Shown here piece after piece: positions 15,691-25,040 of a stretch of 40,551 bases of DNA. The notes beneath the pieces were generated by a model, which was not told where the DNA came from, did not search any database, and saw only the letters and a list, made by a program, of their open reading frames with translations. The translations under genes and the position numbers were made by a program. How positions within the stretch are numbered: the stretch's first letter is position 1; every line of letters begins with the position of its first letter. The DNA comes from CAZUGH01 sp964619785 (GTDB lineage Bacteria; Bacillota; Clostridia; Lachnospirales; Lachnospiraceae), in assembly GCA_964619785.1 (NCBI GenBank), contig CAZUGH010000010.1, positions 1 through 40,551 on the forward strand. The letters are read 5' to 3'.

Positions 15691-16793
15691 AAAAGAAGAG
15701 AACATTGATGATACATGAATTTCGTATCGTGTGGGGATATTTAGCAGCTGGTGTGTTGGCAGCATTTATGATATGGTACATGGTTTCATCCAAGGTGCAA
15801 GTGACGCTAGGGGACATGGGAGGTATGCTCGATTATTCCTATTCGGATAAAGGAAGCTTGATTAATTTTAATGTGGCATCGACCTTTTCTTATTGTTTGA
15901 TACCGATGTTTTGTGGCATATGTTTACTAGCTTTTTCGCAGTTTTATCAGGCAAAGCAAGGTAATACTGCTCAGTTTATGAATTATCTGCCATTTCATCG
16001 ACGTACAAATTATCTTATGAAAATAGGAATTGGTGTTGGTGTTATTACAATTCCGTTTTTGATTGTACTTGCGGAGTTAGTTTCAACACATTACACGTAT
16101 TATGATGCGGTGATGAAGCGTTCTGTCTATCTGAGCAACTTTACAGAGATTTATCATAATGAAAGTTTGACAAACCTTATCATTCAAGTTGTGATGTTTT
16201 ATTTATTTGCCTTAGCTCTTTATTCTATTCTTGTGATGATGCAGACGTTGATTACAAATATGTTCGCTGTTGTAATCGGAGCGGGAGCTGTCTTTACTCC
16301 ATTTATTGTCTTAACCGTGTGGTGTCATGTGTTATCTCGATTTGGCATCGACCTTTATAGCAAGATGGAGACGGTTCGAAGTGTACTTAGCGTCTTTATG
16401 GGAGGGTCACTTTTTGATTCAAGCAGTGCTGGCTCAATGGGTTACTTCGCAGTGGAAGAAGTTGAGTTTGTCAATGCGCGAGCTAAGATGATTTTGCTGC
16501 TGTGTTTGATTGTGATTTCACTTGTTGTTGGTTTTATCATATGGGGCAAACAGGATAACTCACGTACAACGGGAATAACGATTCATAAGGGATTAGACAT
16601 TGCATTGTTTGTATCACTTGTTATTGTCATTATCTCACTTGGAAGTTATCTGACAATGGGACCTGCAACAGAAGATGATATGGGATTTGTATATATGTAT
16701 CTACGTCTGATTGGCATCGCTGTCGAAGTTGCATTATCAATTGGACTTGGTTACTTCATGTTTCATAAGAAAGGTGGTAAGGTAAATGAGTAA
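15687..16793 (+). CDS. ABC-2 type permease subunit
   Basis: A 368-residue membrane protein with about seven hydrophobic segments: near residues 12-30, 65-90, 105-130, 160-185, 190-220, 260-290 and 300-360. Between the first two is a stretch of about 30 polar residues outside the membrane. It overlaps the ATPase gene by ATGA and the lipoprotein gene by 8 bp, so it is the transmembrane half of this ABC system. Sequence motifs do not reveal the substrate. Confidence 0.85.
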   Translation: MKKKRTLMIHEFRIVWGYLAAGVLAAFMIWYMVSSKVQVTLGDMGGMLDYSYSDKGSLINFNVASTFSYCLIPMFCGICLLAFSQFYQAKQGNTAQFMNYLPFHRRTNYLMKIGIGVGVITIPFLIVLAELVSTHYTYYDAVMKRSVYLSNFTEIYHNESLTNLIIQVVMFYLFALALYSILVMMQTLITNMFAVVIGAGAVFTPFIVLTVWCHVLSRFGIDLYSKMETVRSVLSVFMGGSLFDSSSAGSMGYFAVEEVEFVNARAKMILLLCLIVISLVVGFIIWGKQDNSRTTGITIHKGLDIALFVSLVIVIISLGSYLTMGPATEDDMGFVYMYLRLIGIAVEVALSIGLGYFMFHKKGGKVNE

Positions 16794-17814
16794 AAAAATA
16801 GGTGTGTTTATATTGGCTCTTTTGACTGCCACAATGCTTACGGCATGTGGTGATGTGGATGATGTGGTATTAGAGAAAGCATATGCCAAAGCCGAGGATA
16901 CGAAAGTGGATAGTAGTTGGCAACAAATTGGAATTTCAAATTATCAAGAGAATGAGAGTCAAAAGCTGACACTGAAGGAAAATCAATATCAGCAATGGAT
17001 TCAACTAGTTAAAACGTTGGGTGCATCATTCCCTGGGATATCGGGTAATATACAGAATACCGAGGAAATGAGAAAGGGAGTTGATGCGATTCTTGAAGAT
17101 GTCTCAAGATTGGCGAAAGAGACAGACTCGGATTCGGCAGAGGAAGATTACTCTTGTTCTGTTATGAGTGAACCTTGTGCCATGATTGAATTGAACTTAG
17201 ATGACTCCAATCGCAATCGGTTTTTTGAGGTTATGGAAACACTCGGATATCACAATTTAAATGATGCCTATGCTTATGTGTGTGACCATGTGATTGGAAA
17301 AGAAGATACCTTATGTTTTGTACGTAATCAGTTGGAATTTACGATGTCAAAATCCGGTTATGTGTCGATTACATGTTCCTATGGAACGATGTATCAGAGC
17401 TCATATCTGTCAGAGTCGTTTACAGCAGATGTGGCAGATGGATTTACAATCAGAGAATGCTTTAAAAATGATATCGTTGGCGTACAAAACCTGATGAGTG
17501 GCTATGCAGATGCCTCTTCTCCTTATCAGAAAAAAATGATTCTATACTTTGAAAATAACAATCTGCTGCAGATGGAGATTCATATACAGAAATTACGCGA
17601 AGACAAACCAGGAAAACTCTTTGGAATCAATGAACAACAGACGGTAATCAATTATCTGAAAAAGCTAGTTGGTGAAGGTGATGAAGTTGAGAAGTTTGTG
17701 AAAGACTTTGAATTTAAGAAGGATAGTGAAGGTGAAATAGGCGGAAGAAAGTGGAAGATAACAACAGAGAGTGAGAATTCATATCAGCAGAATTATACAA
17801 TGATAATACAATAA
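16786..17814 (+). CDS. Lipoprotein of the ABC operon
   Basis: A 342-residue predicted lipoprotein. It begins MSKKIGVFILALLTATMLTACGD; LTAC is the lipobox and Cys21 should be the lipidated residue. The mature part is hydrophilic, rich in Glu, Asp and Lys, and shows no motif I recognise. The GTG-free start at 16786 lies inside the end of the permease gene. Operons of the Ytr kind often include an extracytoplasmic lipoprotein or substrate-handling protein, which suits its position. It is the last gene of this operon; no clear terminator follows, and a new promoter lies just downstream. Confidence 0.78.
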   Translation: MSKKIGVFILALLTATMLTACGDVDDVVLEKAYAKAEDTKVDSSWQQIGISNYQENESQKLTLKENQYQQWIQLVKTLGASFPGISGNIQNTEEMRKGVDAILEDVSRLAKETDSDSAEEDYSCSVMSEPCAMIELNLDDSNRNRFFEVMETLGYHNLNDAYAYVCDHVIGKEDTLCFVRNQLEFTMSKSGYVSITCSYGTMYQSSYLSESFTADVADGFTIRECFKNDIVGVQNLMSGYADASSPYQKKMILYFENNNLLQMEIHIQKLREDKPGKLFGINEQQTVINYLKKLVGEGDEVEKFVKDFEFKKDSEGEIGGRKWKITTESENSYQQNYTMIIQ

Positions 17815-17823
17815 TATTCTCCA

Positions 17824-17852
17824 TTGTAATGGAACATAATATGAGTTATAAT
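17824..17852 (+). promoter_or_regulatory. Promoter of the broken oxidoreductase gene
   Basis: TTGTAA (17824-17829) and TATAAT (17847-17852), 17-bp spacer. The promoter and the AAAGGA ribosome site (17873-17878) look intact although the gene they serve is broken. Confidence 0.62.
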
Positions 17853-17886
17853 GCACAAAATAAGTTGTGTAGAAAGGACGATTATT

Positions 17887-18659
17887 ATGTTTCATGTTGC
17901 AATAATAGGAGCAGGTAATATCGCAGAGAAGATGGCAGAAACCTTGAATCAGATGACAGAGGCGAGTGCCTATGCGGTTGCTTCGAGAGATTTAGAAAAA
18001 GCGAAAGCATTTGCCAAGAAGCTGAGAAAGTACTTAGTTACGCAGAAGAACAGGGATTATTTGTGACCGAGGCGATGTGGACTAGATATCTTCCACAGAC
18101 AGAAGTTCTTAAAAGCATTTTAGAAGAAAAACCGGTTGGTAAAGTATCGATGGTAACGGCGAATCTGGGGTATCCATTAAGTGATATTCCGAGAATGTAT
18201 AAACCTGAGTTGGCCGGAGGCGCAATGCTTGACCTTGGATGTTATCCATTGCATTTTGTGGCGATTTGTCTAGGTGATCAAGTGGAATCTGTAACATGTT
18301 ATATCGACAAGTATTCTACAGGAGTAGATGCGCAAAATGTTGTAACATTGCAATATCCTGACAATGTGTTAGCGATATCTTCAAGTACGATGATGGCTAA
18401 GAGTGATCGTAAGGGTGTTCTGTTCTGTGAAAATGGCTATATTGTAGTTGAAAATGTGAATAATTATGAAGATATCACAGTATATGACAGCGACTACCAA
18501 GAAATCAGAAAATACCCACAGCCACCTCAGATTACAGGATTTGAGTATCAGGTATTGGCATCAAAAGAGGCAATCGAGTCTGGAAATACCCAGTGTACTC
18601 AATTGCCACATAAGGAGATTCTACGTATTGTGAAGATGATGGAAGAGTGCTTACATTAA
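17887..18659 (+). pseudogene. Gfo/Idh/MocA oxidoreductase with internal deletion and frameshift
   Basis: The ATG at 17887 opens an NAD(P)-binding Rossmann start, MFHVAIIGAGNIAEKMAETL, continuing to AKAFAKK near 18021. The frame then runs to a stop at 18064-18066. From about 18018 another frame carries the rest of the family without a break to 18659: EAEKVLSYAEEQGLFVTEAM, WTRYLPQ, then GGAMLDLGCYPLHFVAICLG and the C-terminal half. Intact relatives have about 330 residues; roughly 80 are missing at the join, including the dinucleotide-site end and the EKP motif. The C-terminal half is otherwise well kept, so the loss looks recent. A sequencing or assembly error cannot explain the missing residues unless a segment was collapsed. 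Confidence 0.85.
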
Positions 18660-20564
18660 TTTCTCTAGTTCGTCCATTTCTTCGAGAATTTCTAACAGCC
18701 GGTTCTCTACCTCTTCTTTGGCGGTAGATAGTTCCATTAATTTTGCAACATTGCTAGCATTTTCCGGGAGCTGTAATTCTTGGTCGATGCTAGCATTTTT
18801 TGTATCGAGTTGTTCCATCTCTTGCTCAAGAGCCTGGTATTGATTCTCAAGTTTTCTTCGTTTTGCCTGTTCTTGTTTTTGCTGTTTCCAATCGAGTTTC
18901 GATTCAGAAGTTTCATTCTCTTGAATGATGGTCTCTTCTTTTATATGTAGACCTTCTACTAAATCCTTTTTCTCAAGATAATAACTGTAGTTACCGTCAT
19001 AGGAGAGCAGTTGTTCATGTGTTAAATCCAAAATTCTGGTTGCCGTTTTGTTGATGAAGTAACGATCATGAGAAACATAGAGTACAGTTCCTGTGTAATT
19101 ATTGATAGCGTCTTCTAAAATTTCCTTTGAAGCGATATCTAAGTGATTGGTAGGCTCATCAAGAAGCAGAAAATTGGCTTCTGAGAGCATCAGTTTGGCA
19201 AGAGATACGCGGCCTTTTTCTCCACCACTTAGAAGAGAAATAGACTTAAATACATCGTCTTCTGTAAATAGGAAGGCAGCAAGTACATTGCGAATCGTCG
19301 TGTTATCTAGGTCAGGATAGTCATCATGTATCTCATCGAAAATGGTTTTCTCTGGTGAGAGCACATTGTGTTCCTGGTCATAATAGCCGATTGTGACATT
19401 GGCACCGAGACGGAATTCGCCTTCATCTGCGGGGAAGAACTGATTGAGAATTTTCAACATCGTCGTTTTACCCGTTCCATTTTTACCGATGATGGCAACT
19501 TTTTCCCCACGTTTAATCTCATAGGATACATGTGAAAAAAGATGATTGTCACCAAAACTTTTTGCTAAATCAGATACATTTAGAACATCATTACCTGACA
19601 TTCGGCCAGGATTCAGTTGGAAATGAATTGCTTTTTCCTCTGCAATTGGCTTGTCAATTCGTTCAATCTTGTCTAACATCTTCACACGGCTTTCAGCACG
19701 TTTGATTGACTTTTCGCGATTGAAAGAACGAAGTTTTTCGATGACTTGTTCCTGGTGCTTGATCACACGTTGCTGATTATAATACTGATTGAGCATTGCT
19801 TCTCGCAGTGCTTCTTTTTTGATTGCATAGTCACTGTAATTGCCCTTAAACATACGGACCTGTCCATGTTCGACTTCAACCACTTTATCTGCAATACGGT
19901 CTAGAAAATAACGGTCATGAGATACAACGAGAACACTTCCTTTGTAATTAGAAAGGTAAGTCTCAAGCCAGTTAATTGAATCTAAATCTAAGTGGTTCGT
20001 TGGCTCATCCATGATGAGTAAATCAGGTGCTGTCAACAGAAGCTTACCAAGCGCTACGCGTGTCTTTTGTCCACCTGAAAGGGTATTAATACACTTGTTC
20101 ACATCATCTTTTGAGAAGCCGAGACCATTGATGACTCCCATGACTTGACTTTGATAGGCGTAGCCGTCTTGCTTTTCAAAATCAGTCTGAAGTGTGCTGT
20201 AACGCTTCAATAATATTTCGAGTTCGGAACCTTCGGCGTGTTTCATTTGCTCCTGCGTTTCTCGAATTTGTTTATCTAGTTCGATAATGTGAGCTTTGAC
20301 TGTCAATAGTTCATCATAGATTGACTTATCAGAGTGATATCCCTGTTGCTGAGGGAGATAGCCAATGGTTTTGCCTTTGCCGATGGTGATATCACCATCA
20401 TCAGCTGGCAGTTCTCCAACCAAAATACGTAGCAGTGTCGTTTTGCCTGCACCGTTGATGCCAACCAGAGCGACACGTTCATAGTCGTCAACATGAAAGG
20501 TAGCATCATTTAATATATGATGATCTGTAAAATATTTATGGATATGATTACATGATAAAACCAT
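18651..20564 (-). CDS. ABC-F family ATPase (ribosome-associated)
   Basis: A 637-residue soluble protein with two ABC domains and no membrane segments. Domain 1 has GINGAGKTTLL, LSGGQKTRVALGKLLL and LLIMDEPTNHLD. Domain 2 has GKNGTGKTTML, LSGGEKGRVSLAKLML and LLLDEPTNHLD. The linker of about 80 charged residues between them and a C-terminal coiled coil (about residues 550-637) are typical of ABC-F translation factors such as YdiF. Such proteins bind the ribosomal E site; some protect against ribosome-targeting antibiotics. The ATG at 20564 (MVLSCNH) follows GCGAGG; a longer frame up to 20609 lacks a good site. The 3' end overlaps the broken oxidoreductase by 9 bp. Confidence 0.92.
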   Translation of the reverse strand: MVLSCNHIHKYFTDHHILNDATFHVDDYERVALVGINGAGKTTLLRILVGELPADDGDITIGKGKTIGYLPQQQGYHSDKSIYDELLTVKAHIIELDKQIRETQEQMKHAEGSELEILLKRYSTLQTDFEKQDGYAYQSQVMGVINGLGFSKDDVNKCINTLSGGQKTRVALGKLLLTAPDLLIMDEPTNHLDLDSINWLETYLSNYKGSVLVVSHDRYFLDRIADKVVEVEHGQVRMFKGNYSDYAIKKEALREAMLNQYYNQQRVIKHQEQVIEKLRSFNREKSIKRAESRVKMLDKIERIDKPIAEEKAIHFQLNPGRMSGNDVLNVSDLAKSFGDNHLFSHVSYEIKRGEKVAIIGKNGTGKTTMLKILNQFFPADEGEFRLGANVTIGYYDQEHNVLSPEKTIFDEIHDDYPDLDNTTIRNVLAAFLFTEDDVFKSISLLSGGEKGRVSLAKLMLSEANFLLLDEPTNHLDIASKEILEDAINNYTGTVLYVSHDRYFINKTATRILDLTHEQLLSYDGNYSYYLEKKDLVEGLHIKEETIIQENETSESKLDWKQQKQEQAKRRKLENQYQALEQEMEQLDTKNASIDQELQLPENASNVAKLMELSTAKEEVENRLLEILEEMDELEKLM

Positions 20565-20652
20565 AATAAAACCTCGCTTACGATATAGTAGGCCCTCAGT
20601 TGCAGCCATAATATATCTATAGTATCACAAAATGGCCTTTTTGAAAATGAAA

Positions 20653-20681
20653 TTGACAATAATTTAACAGTAAACTATAAT
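20653..20681 (+). promoter_or_regulatory. rex promoter with a Rex-type operator
   Basis: TTGACA (20653-20658), 17 bp and TATAAT (20676-20681), both perfect. Bases 20653-20670 read TTGACAATAATTTAACAG, which fits the Rex consensus TTGnnAAnnnnTTnnCAA except for the last base. It overlaps the -35, so Rex probably represses its own gene until NADH rises. Confidence 0.7.
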
Positions 20682-20746
20682 TAAATCATAGGTATGGATC
20701 GGGAGATTATTATTTATGAAATGAAGGATAAGAGGAGGAAACTTTT

Positions 20747-21391
20747 GTGGCTAAGAAGACGATATCATTAGCTGTTGTCAAGAGACTCCCAAGGTATTAC
20801 CGTTATCTAAGTGAATTGTTAGAGAATGACATCGGACGTATATCCTCGAAGGAACTTAGCGAGAGGATGAGTGTCACAGCATCTCAGATTCGACAGGATT
20901 TTAACAACTTTGGGGGATTTGGACAGCAAGGTTATGGTTACAATGTAGAATATTTACGGAATGAAATTGGTAAGATTTTGGGGCTTGATCGTCACTATAA
21001 TGTAATTATTGTAGGAGCGGGTAATCTCGGACAGGCACTTGCAAATTACGCTGGATTTGAGAGACGAGGCTTTAATGTCATTGGAATTTTTGATGTTAAT
21101 CCGCGATTGGAAGGGGTTACGATTCGTGGCAAAGCAATTCGGATGATGGATGATTTAGAAGAATTTGTCAAGACGCATGATGTGAATATTGCAGCGCTTA
21201 CGATACCAAAAGCAAAAGCGTGTCAAGTTGCTGCTGATTTAGCAGGCTGGGGAGTGAATGCATTCTGGAATTTTGCCTCCACAGACTTGCATCTTCCACA
21301 GGGAATGATTGTGGAAAATGTACATCTAGCAGAGAGTCTTATGCGTTTGTCATATAATATAGCGAATCAGGAAGATACACCTGAAGAATAG
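20747..21391 (+). CDS. rex: Redox-sensing transcriptional repressor Rex
   Basis: A 214-residue NADH/NAD+-sensing repressor. The N-terminal winged helix (residues 1-80) includes RISSKELSERMSVTASQIRQ, DFNNFGGFGQQGYGY, and the Rossmann domain begins NVIIVGAGNLGQALANY. The C-terminal helix that swaps between subunits ends LSYNIANQ. The start is GTG at 20747, with AGGAGG at 8 bases. In Clostridia Rex controls fermentative dehydrogenases and butyrate genes. The gene has a consensus promoter with an apparent Rex site, and heads a run of cell-envelope and cofactor genes. Confidence 0.96.
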   Translation: MAKKTISLAVVKRLPRYYRYLSELLENDIGRISSKELSERMSVTASQIRQDFNNFGGFGQQGYGYNVEYLRNEIGKILGLDRHYNVIIVGAGNLGQALANYAGFERRGFNVIGIFDVNPRLEGVTIRGKAIRMMDDLEEFVKTHDVNIAALTIPKAKACQVAADLAGWGVNAFWNFASTDLHLPQGMIVENVHLAESLMRLSYNIANQEDTPEE

Positions 21392-21402
21392 GATGTGGTC
21401 CT

Positions 21403-21978
21403 ATGAAAAATAATATGGATATGATACTAGCAGCTGCTGTTCAGAATTCACAGGTGCCAATATTAATATTAGATCAACGCTGGCATGAACTTTTTCCTGT
21501 AGGGAGAAAGCCAGCCAATATCGTAACGTTAGAAGAGCAACTTGCCAACCTGATGAAAGAACAGGGCAAGCTGGTTAATGAAGTTAAGGATTTGAAGCGT
21601 GCGAAGAAGAAACTGATGGATGAGATTGTCACCAACATGAATCATTTGTCAGAGAAAAAGTCGAAGCAGAATCAGAAGTTAATCAAAGAGATGAATGAGC
21701 GTATTGAATTGGACTCGCAGAAAGTGATGGATCTGCCAAGACAGATTAAGGACGCCAATGAGCGTTTATTAGTTGAGGGCGTACAGCTTTGCTATCATCA
21801 TTTACATGGCTCTTCGGATACGATTGACGCATTGGCAGAAGAGATTAAGAGGCTCGGGGAGAGTCTGGATCAGAAGTTGCAGGAAAAGGAAAATTTAGAA
21901 AATGAGCAAAATCGTGTATATTCTTATATGCATGATTTGTTAGGTCCTGAGATTGTTGAATTATTTGATCGTGATTGA
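21403..21978 (+). CDS. Coiled-coil protein of unknown function next to rex
   Basis: A 191-residue protein I cannot assign to a named family. After a short N-terminal region with the hydrophobic VPILILDQRWHELFP, nearly the whole length is charged and helical, with heptad-like spacing (residues 40-110 and 140-180), then YSYMHDLLGPEIVELFDRD. No signal peptide or membrane segment is seen, so it should be cytosolic. It lies 11 bp after rex and 11 bp before acpS, so it is part of the operon. Confidence 0.75.
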   Translation: MKNNMDMILAAAVQNSQVPILILDQRWHELFPVGRKPANIVTLEEQLANLMKEQGKLVNEVKDLKRAKKKLMDEIVTNMNHLSEKKSKQNQKLIKEMNERIELDSQKVMDLPRQIKDANERLLVEGVQLCYHHLHGSSDTIDALAEEIKRLGESLDQKLQEKENLENEQNRVYSYMHDLLGPEIVELFDRD

Positions 21979-21989
21979 GGTGGATTGAA

Positions 21990-22358
21990 TTGATATATGG
22001 AATAGGAATAGATACGGTCAAGATAACTAGAGTTGAGAAAGCGATACGGAGACAGCATTTTCTTGAGAGCGTTTTCACACCAGCTGAGCAAGAAGAGATT
22101 GCAATTCGCAAATCGCGTTGTGCTTCAGACTTTGCCGGAAAAGAAGCGGTGGTTAAAATGTTTGGAACAGGCTTTGGCAAGATTGGTGCTAGTGACATTT
22201 CGATTCTTCGTGAAGAGTCTGGTAGACCTTATGTGGTATTGCATGGTAGGGCTAAGGAATTGGCCGAGCAGGAGCATATTGATAAGATACACATTTCCAT
22301 AACGAATACAGATGATCTCGCAAGTGCATTTGTGATTGGTGAACGAGTGGAGGGATAG
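21990..22358 (+). CDS. acpS: Holo-[acyl-carrier-protein] synthase
   Basis: A 122-residue 4'-phosphopantetheinyl transferase that activates the acyl carrier protein for fatty-acid synthesis. With the TTG start at 21990 the Mg-binding residues fall at the usual places: Asp8 (GIGIDTVKI) and Glu52 (FAGKEAVVK). GRPYVVLHG and HISITNTDDLASAFVI follow as expected. GAGGTGG lies 6 bases before this TTG; an upstream in-frame TTG at 21975 would overlap the preceding gene and shift Asp8. The enzyme works as a trimer. Confidence 0.94.
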   Translation: MIYGIGIDTVKITRVEKAIRRQHFLESVFTPAEQEEIAIRKSRCASDFAGKEAVVKMFGTGFGKIGASDISILREESGRPYVVLHGRAKELAEQEHIDKIHISITNTDDLASAFVIGERVEG

Positions 22359-22360
22359 AA

Positions 22361-23833
22361 TTGAGATATTTATATACGAGTGAACAAGCAAAAGCAATCG
22401 ATACTCATGCCATACAGGTTATGGGTTTCCCGAGTCTTGTTCTCATGGAGAAAGCAGCTATGGCAGTAGCTGCTGTTATTATGGAAAAAGAAGAACATAA
22501 GAAGATTTTATGTATCTGTGGAATGGGAAATAATGGCGGTGATGCGATGGCGGTTGCACGTATTTTGCGACAAGCGGGATATCGTAGTGCGATTTGTCCG
22601 ATTGGTAATTCTGAGAAAATGACTCCTGAGACACAGACACAGATGAAGATGGCGATGAATGCTAGAGTTCCTATTGTTAAATGGGAGGCAATTGATGCAT
22701 TTGATGTGATTGTAGATGGATTGTTTGGCATTGGTTTGTCGAAGCCGATTCAGGATGTGTATGCTCATGTGGTAAATCAGATTAATGCGAGTGGTTGTCG
22801 TGTCTATGCTGTGGATGTTCCATCGGGCATAGATGGAAGCAGCGGTAAGGTTCTAGGTGTTGCCATTCGGGCAGACGAAACTGTTACATTTGGTGTTCAC
22901 AAAATAGGAATGATTTTATATCCTGGATGCGAATATGCAGGGCATATTACTGTTGCAGATATTGGATTTCCCATTGATAGTGTTGCAACAATTACGAATC
23001 CGGCATACATGTATGAAGCAGAGGATATTTTTCGATTGCCAGTTCGTCCGAATCATTCTCATAAAGGAACTTTTGGAAAGGTTTTGGTGATCGCTGGTTC
23101 GGACCAGATGAGTGGCGCTTGTTACTTGTCAGCGAAAGCAGCATATACGATGGGAGCAGGACTTGTAAAAGTTGTCACCTCTCCTAAAAATCGAGAAATT
23201 ATCTTGTCGAGCTTGCCTGAGGTTTTATTTTCCGCATATGATGAAATCGAAGAAGGAATGGAGTGGGCTGATGTTATTCTGATTGGTCCGGGAATTGGAC
23301 TTAGCGAAGAAGCCAAGAATATGCTTGATTTTGTCATTGATAAGAGTAAGAAGCCAACGGTGATTGATGGAGATGGCATTACGCTTCTAGGAAATCGTTG
23401 TTTGAGTAGTAACTTTATAATCACGCCACATCTGAAAGAAATGGCACGGATTACTTCAAGCACAGTTGGATTTATACAAGATAATTTACTCGGCATGGCA
23501 CGGGATACTGCGAATGCGAGAGGATATATTGTTGTGTTGAAGGACAGTCGTACCGTTGTGTCGGATGGAGAAGAGATATATCTTAATGTGTCGGGTAATA
23601 ATGGCATGGCAACTGGTGGTTCAGGAGATGTACTAGCTGGTACCATTGCGGGCCTACTTGCTGGTGGCATGTCGGAGTGGGAGGCAGCAAAACTAGGTGT
23701 ATATATTCACGGACTAGCGGGGGATTGCATGATCAAAGAGAAAGGACACTATGGTTTGATGGCATCGGATTTGATGGAAGGATTGTGTCAGATAACAAGA
23801 GAAGAAGTGTTAACAGATGGAGGCATACAATGA
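22361..23833 (+). CDS. nnr: Bifunctional NAD(P)H-hydrate repair enzyme
   Basis: A 490-residue fusion of the epimerase (YjeF_N) and ADP-dependent dehydratase (carbohydrate-kinase-like) that repair damaged NAD(P)H hydrate. The N-terminal part includes CGMGNNGGDAMAVARILR and AVDVPSGIDGSSG. The C-terminal part, from about residue 225, has NHSHKGTFGKVLVIAGS, ILIGPGIGLS, VIDGDGI and GNNGMATGGSGDVLAGTIAG, the nucleotide-binding site. The start is TTG at 22361 following GGAGGG. It is 2 bp after acpS and overlaps alr by ATGA. Confidence 0.94.
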   Translation: MRYLYTSEQAKAIDTHAIQVMGFPSLVLMEKAAMAVAAVIMEKEEHKKILCICGMGNNGGDAMAVARILRQAGYRSAICPIGNSEKMTPETQTQMKMAMNARVPIVKWEAIDAFDVIVDGLFGIGLSKPIQDVYAHVVNQINASGCRVYAVDVPSGIDGSSGKVLGVAIRADETVTFGVHKIGMILYPGCEYAGHITVADIGFPIDSVATITNPAYMYEAEDIFRLPVRPNHSHKGTFGKVLVIAGSDQMSGACYLSAKAAYTMGAGLVKVVTSPKNREIILSSLPEVLFSAYDEIEEGMEWADVILIGPGIGLSEEAKNMLDFVIDKSKKPTVIDGDGITLLGNRCLSSNFIITPHLKEMARITSSTVGFIQDNLLGMARDTANARGYIVVLKDSRTVVSDGEEIYLNVSGNNGMATGGSGDVLAGTIAGLLAGGMSEWEAAKLGVYIHGLAGDCMIKEKGHYGLMASDLMEGLCQITREEVLTDGGIQ

Positions 23834-24969
23834 GTACGGAAGCAAAGGAATATTATCGTGCGTATGCACAGGTTGATTTAGAGGCGATACGTCACAATAT
23901 CAGAGAGGCTCGTAAAAATGTTAAGCCAGGAACTAAGGTGATGGCAATTATCAAGGCGGATGCTTATGGTCATGGTGCAATCAAGGTTGCTAAGGCGCTT
24001 CGTAATCTTGTTGATGCTTATGGTGTTGCGATTATCGAAGAGGCAATTGAACTTCGTCAGGCGGGGCTTGAGAAAATGATTTTAATTCTTGGTTATACAG
24101 GCGAAGAACGTTATGAGGAATTGGTGCAATACAATATCTCGCAGACCGTTTATGAGTATGCGATGGCTAAGAAACTTAGTGATATTGCCATGAAGATGGG
24201 TAAAAAAGCCCGTGTTCATATCAAAGTAGATACTGGAATGGGTAGAATCGGATTCGCCCCAACACAGGAGGGTGCAAAGGAAGTGAAGAAAATTAGTGAG
24301 CTTCCTGGCATTGAGATTGAGGGATGCTTTACGCATTTTGCCAGAGCAGACGAGACGACTATTGAGCCAGCGAGAGAGCCATTTTCAAAATATATGCAGT
24401 TTGTTGATATGCTTGAGTCCAAAGGCATACAGATACCAATCAAACACGTTTGCAATAGCGCATCAATCATTGGATTTTCTGAGGCGAATCTTGACATGGT
24501 TCGTTCTGGAATTACTACTTATGGGATTTATCCTTCTCATGAGGTTTCAAAAGAGAAAATGATATTGAAACCTGCTATGGAATTGAAGTGTCATATTTCA
24601 TATGTTAAGGAAGTGCCTGAGAATACGCCAATTAGTTATGGTGGTACGTATGTGACGAAGCGTCCGACTCGTGTGGCTACGGTTCCTCTTGGATATGCCG
24701 ATGGTATGAAACGGGATTTGTCGAATAAATTCAGTGTTTTAGTGCATGGTGAATATGCACCAATTTTAGGAAGGGTTTGCATGGATCAATTCATGATAGA
24801 TGTGACAGATATTAAGGATGTTAACGAAGGTGATATTGTTACGATATTTGGCAAGGATGGCGATAAGGTTATCTCTGTGGATGAAATTGCTGAAAGAGCA
24901 CACTCTTTCTCTTACGAGTTCTTATGTAGCGTAACGAGTCGTGTTCCCCGTAAATATATCAATGAATAA
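23830..24969 (+). CDS. alr: Alanine racemase
   Basis: A 379-residue PLP enzyme that makes D-alanine for peptidoglycan. Lys42 in AIIKADAYGHGA binds PLP, and the catalytic tyrosine of the other subunit is in ISYGGTYVT. Also conserved are VDTGMGRIGF, NSASI and PLGYADG. The ATG at 23830 overlaps the nnr stop; a frame open further upstream lies wholly inside nnr and is not used. It is followed by a MazF-type gene, a linkage shared with Bacillus. Confidence 0.96.
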   Translation: MSTEAKEYYRAYAQVDLEAIRHNIREARKNVKPGTKVMAIIKADAYGHGAIKVAKALRNLVDAYGVAIIEEAIELRQAGLEKMILILGYTGEERYEELVQYNISQTVYEYAMAKKLSDIAMKMGKKARVHIKVDTGMGRIGFAPTQEGAKEVKKISELPGIEIEGCFTHFARADETTIEPAREPFSKYMQFVDMLESKGIQIPIKHVCNSASIIGFSEANLDMVRSGITTYGIYPSHEVSKEKMILKPAMELKCHISYVKEVPENTPISYGGTYVTKRPTRVATVPLGYADGMKRDLSNKFSVLVHGEYAPILGRVCMDQFMIDVTDIKDVNEGDIVTIFGKDGDKVISVDEIAERAHSFSYEFLCSVTSRVPRKYINE

Positions 24970-25040
24970 TTAACCATTTTGAATAAGACTTCGTATATTG
25001 GAAATAATAGGTGACAAATACCAATATAGGAGTGAACATT

